Shown: positions 15,983 to 24,826 of the stretch, one piece after another | Numbering within the stretch: the stretch's first letter is position 1 | How the letters are laid out: every line of letters starts with the position of its first letter | Assembly: GCA_965369375.1 (NCBI GenBank) | Contig: CBDUQN010000020.1 | Coordinates: forward strand, 1 to 38,593 | Direction: 5' to 3' | Origin: CBDUQN01 sp965369375 | GTDB taxonomy: Bacteria; Krumholzibacteriota; Krumholzibacteriia; Krumholzibacteriales; Krumholzibacteriaceae | DNA: 38,593 nucleotides | The notes under the pieces: model-generated | What the model was told of the DNA's origin: nothing | The model's input: the letters and a program-made list of their open reading frames with translations, nothing else | Databases searched by the model: none | Made by a program: the position numbers and the translations under genes

Positions 15983-18373
15983 CTAAATGCCGAAGATGCT
16001 CCGGCACCCCGTCATATATGTTTCCGAGAGCTCCTCGAGCTTCCATGTTGCAAGATCTTCCCCGCTCGAACGAATCCTTATATGCGCGTCCGTGCTCAGC
16101 TCGCCGAGCCTGAAGAGCCTCACCCCATTGCGAGTGCAGAGGGCAAGCGCCTCTCTCTCCGCGCCGGCGGGAAGCTCCACAATGAAGCCTCCCGTTTCCG
16201 AGAAGAGGATCTTCTCGGTCGAGAGACCGCCGCTCGCCAATTCGCCAAGATCGATTGTCACTCCCAGATCGCCGCCGCCACGTGACCCGAGCGCCATCTC
16301 CGCGAGCGCGGTCAGCAGACCTCCCTGCGCGACGTCGTGGCATGACTTGATCCATCCGAGACGGTGCATCTCGATGACCGAGGCGATGAGGCGCCGCTCC
16401 CGAACAAAGTCCGCCTGCGGGACGTTGGCTCCGAGACAATCGTAGATCACGCGGTAGTACTGGCTGCCTCCGAGCTCATCGCGGGGCTCACCAACGAGGT
16501 AGAGAACATCACCCTCGTCCTTCCACATGAGCGAACGGCACTTCGAATAATCCTCTACAACGCCGATGCATGCGATGATCGGGGATGGCGGGATCGCAAT
16601 TCCGCTCTCACCCTGGTTGTAGAAGCTCACGTTACCCGATACGACCGGTATCGGGCTTCCCGGATGCGATAAAAGTCCGATTCCGGCGCATGCATCCCCG
16701 ATTCCCCTCACGCCTTCGTAAAACTCCCAGAAGACTTCCTCGATCTCGGGATTCCCGTAGTTCAGGCAATCTGTTATGGCGGAAGGAACAGCGCCCACCG
16801 CCGCCACATTTCTCGCCGCTTCACAAACAGCGAGGGCACCCCCAAGGTATGGATCTATCTTTCCATAAAAGGGATTGCCGTCAACGGAAAAGGCAAGCCC
16901 CACCGACCGGCCGGGAATCGGGGCAATAACCCCAGCATCCGCCTCGCCGGGCCTCAATACCGCCCTCCCCTGAACTTCAGAATCGTACCGGCGAAAGACA
17001 TGATTCTTGGACGAGATATTTGGTGATGATAGAATTTCGAGAAAGTCATCCTGGAGAGAGCGATTATCCGAAAGCTCCGGTTCTTCGAATAGCTTCCGCC
17101 GGGCGCGCTTCTTCCTGTCATACGATATGCCGGTCGTGATGACGTCGACGGGAGCATCGCATACAACGTCACCCCCGCTCTCTAAAAGATAAACCTTGTC
17201 ATTCGTTACTTCACCGATGACTACCGCGCCCGCGCCATGGTAGAGATGTGGGAGCTCGAAATCCTCGTTATAGATTTTTAGGACATCTTCTATGATCTCA
17301 TCGGGCACCGCAAGGCAGTACCTCTCCTGCGTCTCGGAACAGGAAACAACCGCCGGCGGAAAGCTGCCCGTTGCGATATTGACCCGGTCGAGATCGATGC
17401 GTACTCCGAAGCCGCCGGCATGGGCCATTTCCGAGGTGACGCACGATATGCCTCCGGCGCCGAGATCCTTGAAGCCGACCGCGACATTCCTCTTATCGGC
17501 GAGCTCAAGAACCTTCCTGTTGGCTTCGGACAAAACCCTTTTCAAGAACGGATCGGGCACCTGCACCGCTCCCCGGTTGGCTTCCTCATCACCGGCAAGA
17601 TCCTCCGAGGCGAACGCCGCCCCACCGAAGCCGGAATCGTCAGTGGGCTTTCCAACGAGGATCATCTTGTAGTCTTGTTGCTTCGCATCCCGGGGCACTC
17701 TGCTATGCAGTATCCTGGACTCTTTCATGATCCCAACGGCAACGACGTTGACAAGGCAGTTCTCGTCGTATCCATTATCGAAAACAATATCCCCGCCGAG
17801 ATTCGGCACGCCGAGGGCATTGCCGTACTGCGCTATTCCCTCGACCACGCCACGCGCGATAGACACCGACTGCTGCCCCCGCGGACCGGAAGGATCACCG
17901 AAACGAAGGGGATCGAGCACACCGACGACAGTCGCACCCATGCAATAGACATCCCGCACGATCCCCCCTATTCCCGTTGCGGCGCCCTCGACGGGCAGCA
18001 CCTGGGATGGGTGATTGTGGCTCTCGTGCGCAATGACGAGACAGTACCAGTCACCGCTGCCATCTTCGGCAAATCGGATGATACCGGCATCCTCGCCGGG
18101 ACCGAGAACGACATTTGGAGCCTCGGTGGGAAGCAACTTGCGAAGAATCGCCCTGCTGCTCTTGTAGCTGCAGTGCTCACTCCACATCGTATTGAAAATG
18201 GTCAGCTCCACGATCGTCGGGTCTCTCCCGAGCAGCTCCGTAACGCGCCGCGCTTCATCGACGGTCAGATTCAATCCATGAGAGTCGAGCAGCTTTCCGA
18301 GCTCGGAGTCTTTCGTTCCCTGAATTTCCAGCGTTCCCTTTAACAAAGCACCTTTCCCTTCAGAGTTTTTCAT
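15983..18373 (-). CDS. purL: Phosphoribosylformylglycinamidine synthase, synthetase subunit (small PurL)
   Basis: The 796-residue ATP-dependent enzyme converts FGAR to FGAM. Its length fits the small PurL that works with separate PurQ and PurS, not the 1300-residue fused enzyme. The N-terminal signature WSEHCSYKSS lies at 64-73. Two PurM-like halves follow, with GGIVRDVYCMGA and GDVVGGASGL-like glycine-rich regions, and the second half begins after the KNHVFRRYD segment. It lies 44 bases downstream of purB and 22 bases before purQ. Start ATG 18373 has a weak SD. Confidence 0.96.
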   Translation of the reverse strand: MKNSEGKGALLKGTLEIQGTKDSELGKLLDSHGLNLTVDEARRVTELLGRDPTIVELTIFNTMWSEHCSYKSSRAILRKLLPTEAPNVVLGPGEDAGIIRFAEDGSGDWYCLVIAHESHNHPSQVLPVEGAATGIGGIVRDVYCMGATVVGVLDPLRFGDPSGPRGQQSVSIARGVVEGIAQYGNALGVPNLGGDIVFDNGYDENCLVNVVAVGIMKESRILHSRVPRDAKQQDYKMILVGKPTDDSGFGGAAFASEDLAGDEEANRGAVQVPDPFLKRVLSEANRKVLELADKRNVAVGFKDLGAGGISCVTSEMAHAGGFGVRIDLDRVNIATGSFPPAVVSCSETQERYCLAVPDEIIEDVLKIYNEDFELPHLYHGAGAVVIGEVTNDKVYLLESGGDVVCDAPVDVITTGISYDRKKRARRKLFEEPELSDNRSLQDDFLEILSSPNISSKNHVFRRYDSEVQGRAVLRPGEADAGVIAPIPGRSVGLAFSVDGNPFYGKIDPYLGGALAVCEAARNVAAVGAVPSAITDCLNYGNPEIEEVFWEFYEGVRGIGDACAGIGLLSHPGSPIPVVSGNVSFYNQGESGIAIPPSPIIACIGVVEDYSKCRSLMWKDEGDVLYLVGEPRDELGGSQYYRVIYDCLGANVPQADFVRERRLIASVIEMHRLGWIKSCHDVAQGGLLTALAEMALGSRGGGDLGVTIDLGELASGGLSTEKILFSETGGFIVELPAGAEREALALCTRNGVRLFRLGELSTDAHIRIRSSGEDLATWKLEELSETYMTGCRSIFGI

Positions 18374-18417
18374 TCAGAGCTTATTTCCGCTCCTCTGCTT
18401 CTCCAGAATCCCCTATT

Positions 18418-19731
18418 TCATTTCTTAGGCCTTCCCCGCTTGGAGAGAACCCTGCTGAAGATGAAATCGACTTTGCGCAAGTGCGTGTCGATGTCGAATA
18501 CGGAATCTATCTCTCCCGGCTTGCATACGGCGCGCACCTTGCGATCGCGGGCCACGAGGTCCCTGAAACTCTTGTCACTTTTCATGGATTTCATGGCGGC
18601 TCCCTGAACGATCCTGTACGCTTCCTCGCGCTTGAGGCCTTTCTCGACGAGAAAAAGCAGGACGTGCTGTGAAAATGCCAGGCCGCCCGTCTTCTCGATA
18701 TTGCTCATCATGGCTTTCCGGTTCACACGCAGACCCGTGATAACCCATGTGAATTTTTCGAGCATGTATGCGATGATCATCGTCGAATCGGGAATGATCA
18801 CGCGCTCGACCGACGAATGGCTGATATCCCGTTCGTGCCAGAGGGCGACGTTTTCGAGCGCGGCTAACGAATTCGCGCGAAGCAGGCGGGCCATGCCGCT
18901 GATCCGCTCGCAGAGAATCGGATTGCGCTTGTGCGGCATCGCGCTCGATCCTTTCTGCCCGCGCGTGAACGGCTCCTCGGCCTCCCCGATGTCTGTACGC
19001 TGAAGAGCCCGAATCTCCACCGCCATCTTCTCCAGCGACGCGCCGATGACGGCCAGTGTCACAAGATACATCGCATGACGGTCCCGCTGCACGATCTGGG
19101 TTGTCACGGGATCGGTCTTGAGACCCAGCGCCTGCATCACGTACCGTTCGACCCGGTGATCGATATGAGACAACGTTCCGACCGCCCCGGTGATCTTCCC
19201 GACGGAAATCTCTTCTATCGCCTTCTCGAGGCGCTCTACGTTCCGCGACGTCTCCGCATACCATACGAGAAGCTTCAAGCCGAAGGTGATCGGTTCGGCA
19301 TGAATGCCGTGCGTTCTGCCGATCATGGGAGTCGAGCGATACCGATTGGCCTGGCGCTTGAGGACGGTTTTGAGCTTCTTGAGTTTTCTTTGAATTTCCA
19401 TTCCCGCCGCTCTCATCTGAAATGCGAGCGCCGTATCGAGAAGGTCCGAGCTCGTCATACCCTTGTGGAGGTAGCGCCCCGAAGGTCCAATCCGTTCCGC
19501 CATATCGGTGAGAAACGCCACGATATCGTGACGAACCTTTTTTTCGATTCTCTCGACCTTCTTTATATTGTAGCCGGCACGAGTCTTGATCTCTCTCGCC
19601 GCTTTCTTGGGAATGAGACCGTACTCCGCCATCCCCAGACAGTAGAGGACTTCTATATCACGCCACAGATCGAACCTGTATTTGTCCGACCAGATTTTCG
19701 AAATTTCCGGAAGTGAGTATCTGGGTATCAA
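18418..19731 (-). CDS. purB: Adenylosuccinate lyase
   Basis: The 437-residue enzyme of the fumarase/aspartase superfamily acts twice in purine synthesis: it cleaves SAICAR to AICAR and adenylosuccinate to AMP, releasing fumarate. The family signature GSSAMPHKRNP is at 261-271, the flexible catalytic loop serines at 262-263, and GRTHGIHAEP (138-147) carries the conserved histidines. The start is TTG (19729-19731) with GGAGG about seven bases upstream. It opens the pur operon; the 43-base gap to htrA has no evident promoter, so cotranscription with htrA is possible. Confidence 0.95.
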   Translation of the reverse strand: MIPRYSLPEISKIWSDKYRFDLWRDIEVLYCLGMAEYGLIPKKAAREIKTRAGYNIKKVERIEKKVRHDIVAFLTDMAERIGPSGRYLHKGMTSSDLLDTALAFQMRAAGMEIQRKLKKLKTVLKRQANRYRSTPMIGRTHGIHAEPITFGLKLLVWYAETSRNVERLEKAIEEISVGKITGAVGTLSHIDHRVERYVMQALGLKTDPVTTQIVQRDRHAMYLVTLAVIGASLEKMAVEIRALQRTDIGEAEEPFTRGQKGSSAMPHKRNPILCERISGMARLLRANSLAALENVALWHERDISHSSVERVIIPDSTMIIAYMLEKFTWVITGLRVNRKAMMSNIEKTGGLAFSQHVLLFLVEKGLKREEAYRIVQGAAMKSMKSDKSFRDLVARDRKVRAVCKPGEIDSVFDIDTHLRKVDFIFSRVLSKRGRPKK

Positions 19732-19774
19732 CAGGTACCTCCCTCACTCATAGAGCCAATGTTTGATTGTCCCT

Positions 19775-20980
19775 CTAGGCGGTGCCCGGTCTTTCTTCGA
19801 GCGTGAGATCAACGGAGAGAAGGTCGTCCCCTCTCAGCAGCCTCATATTGAGCGTTTCTCCGACCCGCAGGCCGAAAATCTTCCTGTTCGCCTGATCGGT
19901 ATCGGTAATCTTGGCGCCGTTTACTTCGATGATCACATCCCCCGTTTTCATCCCCGCCTTTTCAGCGGGGCTGCCAGCGACAATCCGCTCCACGAAGAGC
20001 CCCGTTGTTACGGCGAGGTTCAGTCTCTCGGCCATCTCCTGCGTTACCTGCCGAACCTCGAGACCCGTCCATACACTCCTCACGTAGCCGTACTTTGTGA
20101 TCTCGGCGATAACCATCTTCGCGGCGTTTATGGGAATCGCGAAACCCATTCCCAGATTGCTCCCGTCGCCCGTGGAAAAGATAAAAGTGTTGATCCCGAT
20201 CACCTCGCCGCCGCTCGATACGAGCGGTCCTCCGCTGTTGCCGGGATTGATGGCCGCATCCGTCTGGATCATATTCTTGAAGACCGCCTCAGATGTCTCG
20301 GGATCCGACTTGACGTCACGTCCCAGCGCGCTTATGACACCAACGGTCACGGTTGGCTGTGTGTCGTTGAGGAGATATCCGAAGGGGCTCCCGATCGCGA
20401 TAACCCATTCGCCTATCATAAGGCTGTCGGAATCGCCGACAATCGCGTATGGAAGATCGAGGGCTTCTATCTTGAGCAGCGCGAGGTCGAATTCAGGTGC
20501 GGAACCGATGATCGCCGCGCGCATCTCTGTCCCGTCGCTGATCGTTACAATAATCTCGTCCGCATCACTGATGACATGCTCGTTCGTCACAATATAACCG
20601 TCAGGATTCACGATCACGCCGGATCCGGATATCGAATACTTCTGTTCCCGGTACAACTTCGGCGTTCTGCGGCTGCGAAAATACCTGTTCATCCATTGAT
20701 GAATGAGCCATTGATTGTCGCGAACGAGCTGAGTTCTGAGCGCCGTGATCGAGACGACCGCAGGGCTCACCCGCCGGGTAGCCTGCACGATAGCGCCGCT
20801 CCGTACGGCTGCAATCTGATCAGAGACGGCCGGTCGCCGTGCATAGGAAAAAATCGGCTGCTCTTCCGTCGCCCTTCGAAACATAAAGATCGAGAGGGCA
20901 AAGAGCGCGATTGCCAGCCCGAAGATCGTTCCAAGAAAATACGGGAGAGCTCTTTCCCATTTTGTCATGAACCCGATCAC
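19775..20980 (-). CDS. HtrA/DegP-like trypsin-type serine protease with one PDZ domain
   Basis: The 401-residue protein has an N-terminal membrane anchor (about 12-35) followed by a periplasmic protease. The catalytic triad is H135 (VTNEHVIS), D165 (EFDLALLK) and S249 (NPGNSGGPL). A single C-terminal PDZ domain begins near 300 (VERIVAGSPAEKAGMKTGDVI). It degrades misfolded envelope proteins or, as a DegS-like sensor, cuts an anti-sigma factor; one PDZ and the anchor fit either. The start is GTG 20980 with GAGG ten bases upstream, or ATG 20968. Its leader carries the 36-bp repeat array at 20991-21134. Confidence 0.93.
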   Translation of the reverse strand: MIGFMTKWERALPYFLGTIFGLAIALFALSIFMFRRATEEQPIFSYARRPAVSDQIAAVRSGAIVQATRRVSPAVVSITALRTQLVRDNQWLIHQWMNRYFRSRRTPKLYREQKYSISGSGVIVNPDGYIVTNEHVISDADEIIVTISDGTEMRAAIIGSAPEFDLALLKIEALDLPYAIVGDSDSLMIGEWVIAIGSPFGYLLNDTQPTVTVGVISALGRDVKSDPETSEAVFKNMIQTDAAINPGNSGGPLVSSGGEVIGINTFIFSTGDGSNLGMGFAIPINAAKMVIAEITKYGYVRSVWTGLEVRQVTQEMAERLNLAVTTGLFVERIVAGSPAEKAGMKTGDVIIEVNGAKITDTDQANRKIFGLRVGETLNMRLLRGDDLLSVDLTLEERPGTA

Positions 20981-20990
20981 AGCATCATCA

Positions 20991-21134
20991 CCTCAAATAA
21001 TCAAAACCGGACTCGATTTTTCTCCGCCTAAAATCATTTAATCCGCACTCACCCCGCCAACGCCCTAAACCATCAAATCCGTACTCGATCAAACATCACC
21101 CTTACTAATTAAAACCGGCCCGTGTGCATTGGGT
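20991..21134. repeat. Array of four imperfect 36-bp direct repeats upstream of htrA-like gene
   Basis: Units lie at 20991-21026, 21027-21062, 21063-21098 and 21099-21134. On the plus strand each opens with a CC(T/C)-rich block, then AT-rich sequence and ACCGG/TCCG(C/T), usually followed by ACTC; the last ~12 bases vary. On the minus strand the units end in SD-like AGG, GAGG or AAGGG; the unit nearest the gene provides the SD of the htrA-like start. The stretch is otherwise gene-free. Confidence 0.6.
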
Positions 21135-21135
21135 T

Positions 21136-21783
21136 TCACTTTTTCTTGACCTTCTCCCAATCAGCAAGGAAGCTTTTCATACCGACATCCGTGAGGGGAT
21201 GCTTGATGAGCTGCTCGATGACCTTGAAGGGAATCGTGACGACATCGGCCCCGATCATGGCGGACTCGTACACGTGCTGCGCGTGACGCACGCTCGCCAC
21301 GATAACCTGGGTCCCGAACATATAGTTATTGAAAATTGTCACGAGATCTCTTATCAGCTCCATCCCCGGATTACCGACATCGTCGATCCTCCCGACGAAC
21401 GGGCTCACATAGGCCGCGCCCGCTTTGGCGACGAGGAGACCCTGATTCGGTGAAAAGCAAAGCGTTGCGTTCGTCTGTATCCCATCGGCCTTGAACATGC
21501 CTATCGCCTTTACCCCTTCACGGATGCAGGGAACCTTGATAATGATATTATCGGCGATCTTGCAGAGCTCCTTGCCCTCCTCGACCATTTCCTTCGCATC
21601 GAGTGCAACGACTTCCGCGCTCACGGGACCGGGGACGATCGAGCAGATCTCCTCGAGGATCTCCTTGAAGGAGCCCTTTTCTCTCGAAAGGAGTGTCGGG
21701 TTTGTCGTTACGCCGTCGAGGATGCCGAGCGAAGCGGCCTCACGGATCTCCTTCACATTTGCCGTATCGATAAAAAATTTCAT
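21136..21783 (-). CDS. fsa: Transaldolase-like fructose-6-phosphate aldolase family protein
   Basis: The 215-residue protein has the length of the short TalC/Fsa branch. It opens MKFFIDTANVKEI, has the TTNPTLL motif (26-32) and the Schiff-base lysine in NIIIKVP (K83), and ends with ASVRHAQHV and the FKVIEQLIKHPLTD motif. It is a cytoplasmic alpha/beta barrel with either transaldolase or fructose-6-phosphate aldolase activity, which sequence alone does not separate. AAGGAGG lies four bases before the ATG, and a candidate promoter is at 21844-21872. Confidence 0.92.
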   Translation of the reverse strand: MKFFIDTANVKEIREAASLGILDGVTTNPTLLSREKGSFKEILEEICSIVPGPVSAEVVALDAKEMVEEGKELCKIADNIIIKVPCIREGVKAIGMFKADGIQTNATLCFSPNQGLLVAKAGAAYVSPFVGRIDDVGNPGMELIRDLVTIFNNYMFGTQVIVASVRHAQHVYESAMIGADVVTIPFKVIEQLIKHPLTDVGMKSFLADWEKVKKK

Positions 21784-21843
21784 CTCTCCTCCTTAGGCGC
21801 GAATATTCACAAACGGTTCATTACAGAGAAATAGGAAAAAAGG

Positions 21844-21872
21844 ATTATACAAATAAAAGCCCTCTTCTACAA
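21844..21872 (-). promoter_or_regulatory. Candidate promoter of the transaldolase-like gene
   Basis: On the minus strand a perfect -10 TATAAT (21844-21849) is preceded by a 17-bp spacer and TTGTAG (21867-21872). The predicted start is about 55 bases before the ATG and just after the truA stop. Confidence 0.5.
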
Positions 21873-21878
21873 GACGAT

Positions 21879-22601
21879 TTAATAGCGTACTTCCATGAGA
21901 TAGAGGGCATGCGGCGGGAGCGTCGGACCGGCGGCCGCCCTTTTCTTCTTTCCGACGATTTCATGCATAATAAAAGGCTTGCCGCGACCGATTTCGAGGA
22001 TCGTCCCGGCAAGGGTGCGGACCATATGATGGAGAAAATGATCGGCCGTTATCGACAGGATAACGAGCGGCGGCGAATCGGCCAGCCCGGCATCTATCAC
22101 GTTGCACACTTTCGTCGCACTGGAATCCGACGAGGCGGCAAACGATGTAAAATCTCTCGCACCGACTATTCCGCGCAATGCCTCCCTCATGGCATGCAGA
22201 TCGAGCTCTCCATCAAAGGGGTAAAAGCGGCGTCTCCAGAGCGCCGTCGGGCGGCGTATGAATATATAATTATATGTCCTGTATTTTGCGTCGTACCGAG
22301 CATTGAAAGAGAGGGAAACCTCCTCGACACCTTTTACATAAACATCCGGATAGAGTTTTGCATTGAGCGCCCTTCTGATAACGGAAGGTTCGAGTTTCGT
22401 TTCCAGCCGCGCGCTTACCACCTGTCCCACCGCATGAACCCCGGCATCGGTGCGCCCAGCTCCGACGACATTGACTTCACCACAGGAAATCGTCTCGAGA
22501 GCCCCGACAAGCTCGCCCTGAACCGTTCTCGTGTCCGGTTGCACCTGCCAACCGAAGAAATCGGCGCCGTCGTACTCGAGCGTTATCTTATAGTTTCGCA
22601 T
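21879..22601 (-). CDS. truA: tRNA pseudouridine(38-40) synthase
   Basis: The 240-residue enzyme isomerises uridines 38-40 in the tRNA anticodon arm. The catalytic aspartate is in GRTDAGVHA (D52), with YDGADFFGWQ near the N terminus and the C-terminal FLHHMVRTLAGTILEIGRG segment typical of TruA. The start ATG has GGTGA six bases upstream and overlaps the ecfT-like gene by 14 bases, so the two are coupled. Confidence 0.95.
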   Translation of the reverse strand: MRNYKITLEYDGADFFGWQVQPDTRTVQGELVGALETISCGEVNVVGAGRTDAGVHAVGQVVSARLETKLEPSVIRRALNAKLYPDVYVKGVEEVSLSFNARYDAKYRTYNYIFIRRPTALWRRRFYPFDGELDLHAMREALRGIVGARDFTSFAASSDSSATKVCNVIDAGLADSPPLVILSITADHFLHHMVRTLAGTILEIGRGKPFIMHEIVGKKKRAAAGPTLPPHALYLMEVRY

Positions 22602-23346
22602 ATACGCTCACCGCAAAAATCGCTGCCGCAAGAATACAAACTGCAATATCGAAAAATTCCGTCTTTTTTCTATGCATCGATGTTCGCGGATGATCGAGGC
22701 TGAATGACCGTGCCCTGAGAGCCAGTTCCATCTCATCGGCGCGCCTGAATACCCCGATAATAAGCGGCGCGAGAAGGGGAACGACATTTCTGACAAGACC
22801 GAATACTCCTCTCGAATGACCGCTGCGAATGGATTGCGCCGTCCTGATCCTTCTCGCCTCATCAAACATCTGGGGAATAAAACTGAAGATGACCATTACC
22901 ATGAGCGAGAATTCGCCGATGCGCACGCCCAGCCTGCGGAGCGGTTTCATTGCCCCGATCACCGAATCGGAGAGGTCGACCGGATCGGTCACGGCGAGGA
23001 AGAGAGAAGTGGCCGCCAAGATATCGACCACGCGCACGCCCTGCAGTAATCCGCGGGCGAGACGTTCCGGGACGTTCTGCTGCGAACGGACGAGAAAAAC
23101 ATTCGCCAGTACGATCAAAACAAGAAAAACCGGCAAGCCCTTCAAGACACTCCACAAACGCCGTACTCCTCCTTCAGGGAAAAGATAGAGCGAAAAGAGC
23201 GCCACCGTGATCCCGGCAAGCATGTACCACCGTTCAAAGAAGAATGCCGAGATACACAGGACGAGGAAAACGAACAATTTCGAGATTGGATGCAGCCTGT
23301 GAAGAACCGTATCACCTTCGATGTACTGGATATGCGGTACAGCCAT
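22588..23346 (-). CDS. EcfT-family energy-coupling factor transporter transmembrane protein
   Basis: The 252-residue protein has about five hydrophobic segments and two C-terminal cytoplasmic helices with Ala-Arg-x-like coupling motifs (RTAQSIRSG and ALRARSF). This is the T component of ECF vitamin or metal uptake systems, which normally needs two ABC ATPases and a substrate-binding S protein. Neither is encoded nearby, so they would have to be supplied from elsewhere in the genome. The start at 23346 (MAVPHIQYIEG) follows GGTGA closely and matches family N termini. An ATG at 23370 lacks an SD. The gene overlaps truA by 14 bases. Confidence 0.85.
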   Translation of the reverse strand: MAVPHIQYIEGDTVLHRLHPISKLFVFLVLCISAFFFERWYMLAGITVALFSLYLFPEGGVRRLWSVLKGLPVFLVLIVLANVFLVRSQQNVPERLARGLLQGVRVVDILAATSLFLAVTDPVDLSDSVIGAMKPLRRLGVRIGEFSLMVMVIFSFIPQMFDEARRIRTAQSIRSGHSRGVFGLVRNVVPLLAPLIIGVFRRADEMELALRARSFSLDHPRTSMHRKKTEFFDIAVCILAAAIFAVSVYAKL

Positions 23347-23412
23347 ACGATCACCCAACGCCGCGAGCATCGGTTATCCGGAAAAACCACTTAATATTCG
23401 ATAGCGCAGCAG

Positions 23413-23441
23413 AGTCTACCAGATGCGAGCGGCCAATCCAA
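23413..23441 (-). promoter_or_regulatory. Weak candidate promoter of the ecfT-truA pair
   Basis: On the minus strand TTGGAT (23436-23441), a 17-bp spacer and TAGACT (23413-23418) lie about 70 bases upstream of the preferred ecfT start. The gap 23371-23547 also holds small GC hairpins (for example 23478-23492) without U-tracts. Confidence 0.3.
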
Positions 23442-23547
23442 TACAAAGAAAAACCCGGTTCGAAGCGTTTTGGGATTGCCCGGCAAACGGGCTTTGAAAT
23501 TCCGGCGCCTTTCAGCCGACCAGAAAGGACGTGCCGCCGTTTGGCAC

Positions 23548-24675
23548 TCATCTAAGCAGAATCATTTTGCGGGAAAGCAGCGTCTTGCCGGCGTTGAGAC
23601 GGAAGAAATAGACACCGGACTCGACGGGCGCACCGTCATCGCTCGTGCCATTCCAATCGACCACATGAAATCCCTTCACCCTGAACTCGTCCTCAAGCGT
23701 TGCAATGCGCTTGCCGGATATGTCGTGGATGGTGAGTATCACACGCTGCGCGTCCGGCAGGTGAAATCGGATCGCTGTCGACGGATTGAACGGATCAGGA
23801 TGGTTCTGATAGAGCGTGACCGCCATCTCCGGCACGGTCAAATGATCCGTCTCGAATAGAAGGCGCCGTCCGCCGCCATCCTCGCTATCGACGCGGCAGC
23901 GATCTGTTGTTCCGGGCGAAAGGCCGGTATCCTCGAAGATGTACCGTGTGCCGTCGCGCACGATCTCCGGTTCGTCGATCACCACCGTTTCAGAGCGCGT
24001 CACGTCGTGACGGACAACAACGAACGTAATCCTCGGTTCGGGATCTGAGAGGGTCCATTCGAGCGTAACGTAAAATTCTCCTATATAAGAAGCCATGTGC
24101 TGCAATTGCGTCGCAATTCGATATCCGTCACCGTCGATCCTAGCGGCATAGATATCATTCTCCTGGATAGTGCCGCTGCGAATGTCCCACCACGCGATGA
24201 TCGCCCCTCCCTCTCCGTCCGGCACAACGGGCGTATGGGACTGCAGGCCGGGAGCGGTGCATATCGGAACACCATTTTTCGCCCACAGCGTGTCTCCCGA
24301 GGAGGTTATGCGCTGGGCATAGACGCCGCCCTCGTCGACACGCCGATCCTGCCACACAACGATTGCTCCGCAGCCCCCGTCGGCGCACATTGCAGGACCC
24401 CCCTTTATACCCGGCGCGTCACAGATAGAAACTCCGTTCTCCGTCCAATACGGATAACCATCGGGCCCGATTCTCTGCACATATATATCGACGGTTCCAT
24501 CGCGTAAGTCGAACCACTTAATGAACGCGCCATTGGCCCCAGCGGATTCGATACGCGGCACATCCTGATCGCAGACCGCCTTGCACACCGGAGCGCCGTT
24601 TACGATATACTGTGCGCGGGAAAGATCGACATGAAACGTCAGAATGAGGAACATAACCAGAGCACACGAAAGCAA
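23548..24675 (-). CDS. Secreted repeat protein with FlgD-like C-terminal sorting domain
   Basis: The 375-residue product begins at a TTG (24675) or an ATG at 24654. It has a signal peptide ending near DLSRAQ. Residues about 25-190 contain three or four repeats of roughly 45 residues with the pattern NGVPIC-x-APG and IVVWQDRR, which resembles propeller blades seen in other sorting-domain proteins. A short Ig-like region follows, then the C-terminal 85 residues with NHPDPFNPST and the tail KMILLR. It is exported to the surface by the same presumed route as the 117-2372 protein. No enzymatic motif is visible. The ribosome binding site is poor (AGGTGAT 12 bases upstream of the TTG). Confidence 0.8.
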   Translation of the reverse strand: MLSCALVMFLILTFHVDLSRAQYIVNGAPVCKAVCDQDVPRIESAGANGAFIKWFDLRDGTVDIYVQRIGPDGYPYWTENGVSICDAPGIKGGPAMCADGGCGAIVVWQDRRVDEGGVYAQRITSSGDTLWAKNGVPICTAPGLQSHTPVVPDGEGGAIIAWWDIRSGTIQENDIYAARIDGDGYRIATQLQHMASYIGEFYVTLEWTLSDPEPRITFVVVRHDVTRSETVVIDEPEIVRDGTRYIFEDTGLSPGTTDRCRVDSEDGGGRRLLFETDHLTVPEMAVTLYQNHPDPFNPSTAIRFHLPDAQRVILTIHDISGKRIATLEDEFRVKGFHVVDWNGTSDDGAPVESGVYFFRLNAGKTLLSRKMILLR

Positions 24676-24782
24676 ACTACGTATCGTATCACCTGCCTTG
24701 CCGCTTCGGAAAAGTAATCGAATAGACCTTTGCGTCCCGCACAGACCAAGAATGCCATAACACAGACTGTGAGCTTCTTCAT
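24639..24782 (-). CDS. Possible short signal-peptide-like ORF overlapping the sorting-domain gene
   Basis: A 47-residue reading frame starts at ATG 24782, nine bases after GAGGAG, with MKKLTVCVMAFLVCAG, a good signal-peptide start. It then reads into hydrophilic sequence and ends inside the next gene in another frame. It may be a remnant, a regulatory upstream ORF, or the true start of the downstream gene broken by a frameshift. It has a better ribosome binding site than the downstream gene. Confidence 0.3.
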   Translation of the reverse strand: MKKLTVCVMAFLVCAGRKGLFDYFSEAARQVIRYVVCFRVLWLCSSF

Positions 24783-24826
24783 ATTATCTCGCTCCTCACC
24801 GACAGGGATCGGTGGTACGAGGCGAT

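Noticed and set aside
19763..21031. 422-residue plus-strand ORF spanning the HtrA-like gene and the repeat array
   Set aside because: It is antisense to a clear htrA gene with an intact triad and has no recognisable domain.
20991..21134. 36-bp repeats as a CRISPR array
   Set aside because: The repeat parts are diverged, the variable parts are about 12 bases and there are no cas genes. It is better described as imperfect tandem repeats.
23478..23492. GCCCG/CGGGC hairpin as a terminator of the sorting-domain gene
   Set aside because: No U-tract follows on the minus strand, so evidence is insufficient.
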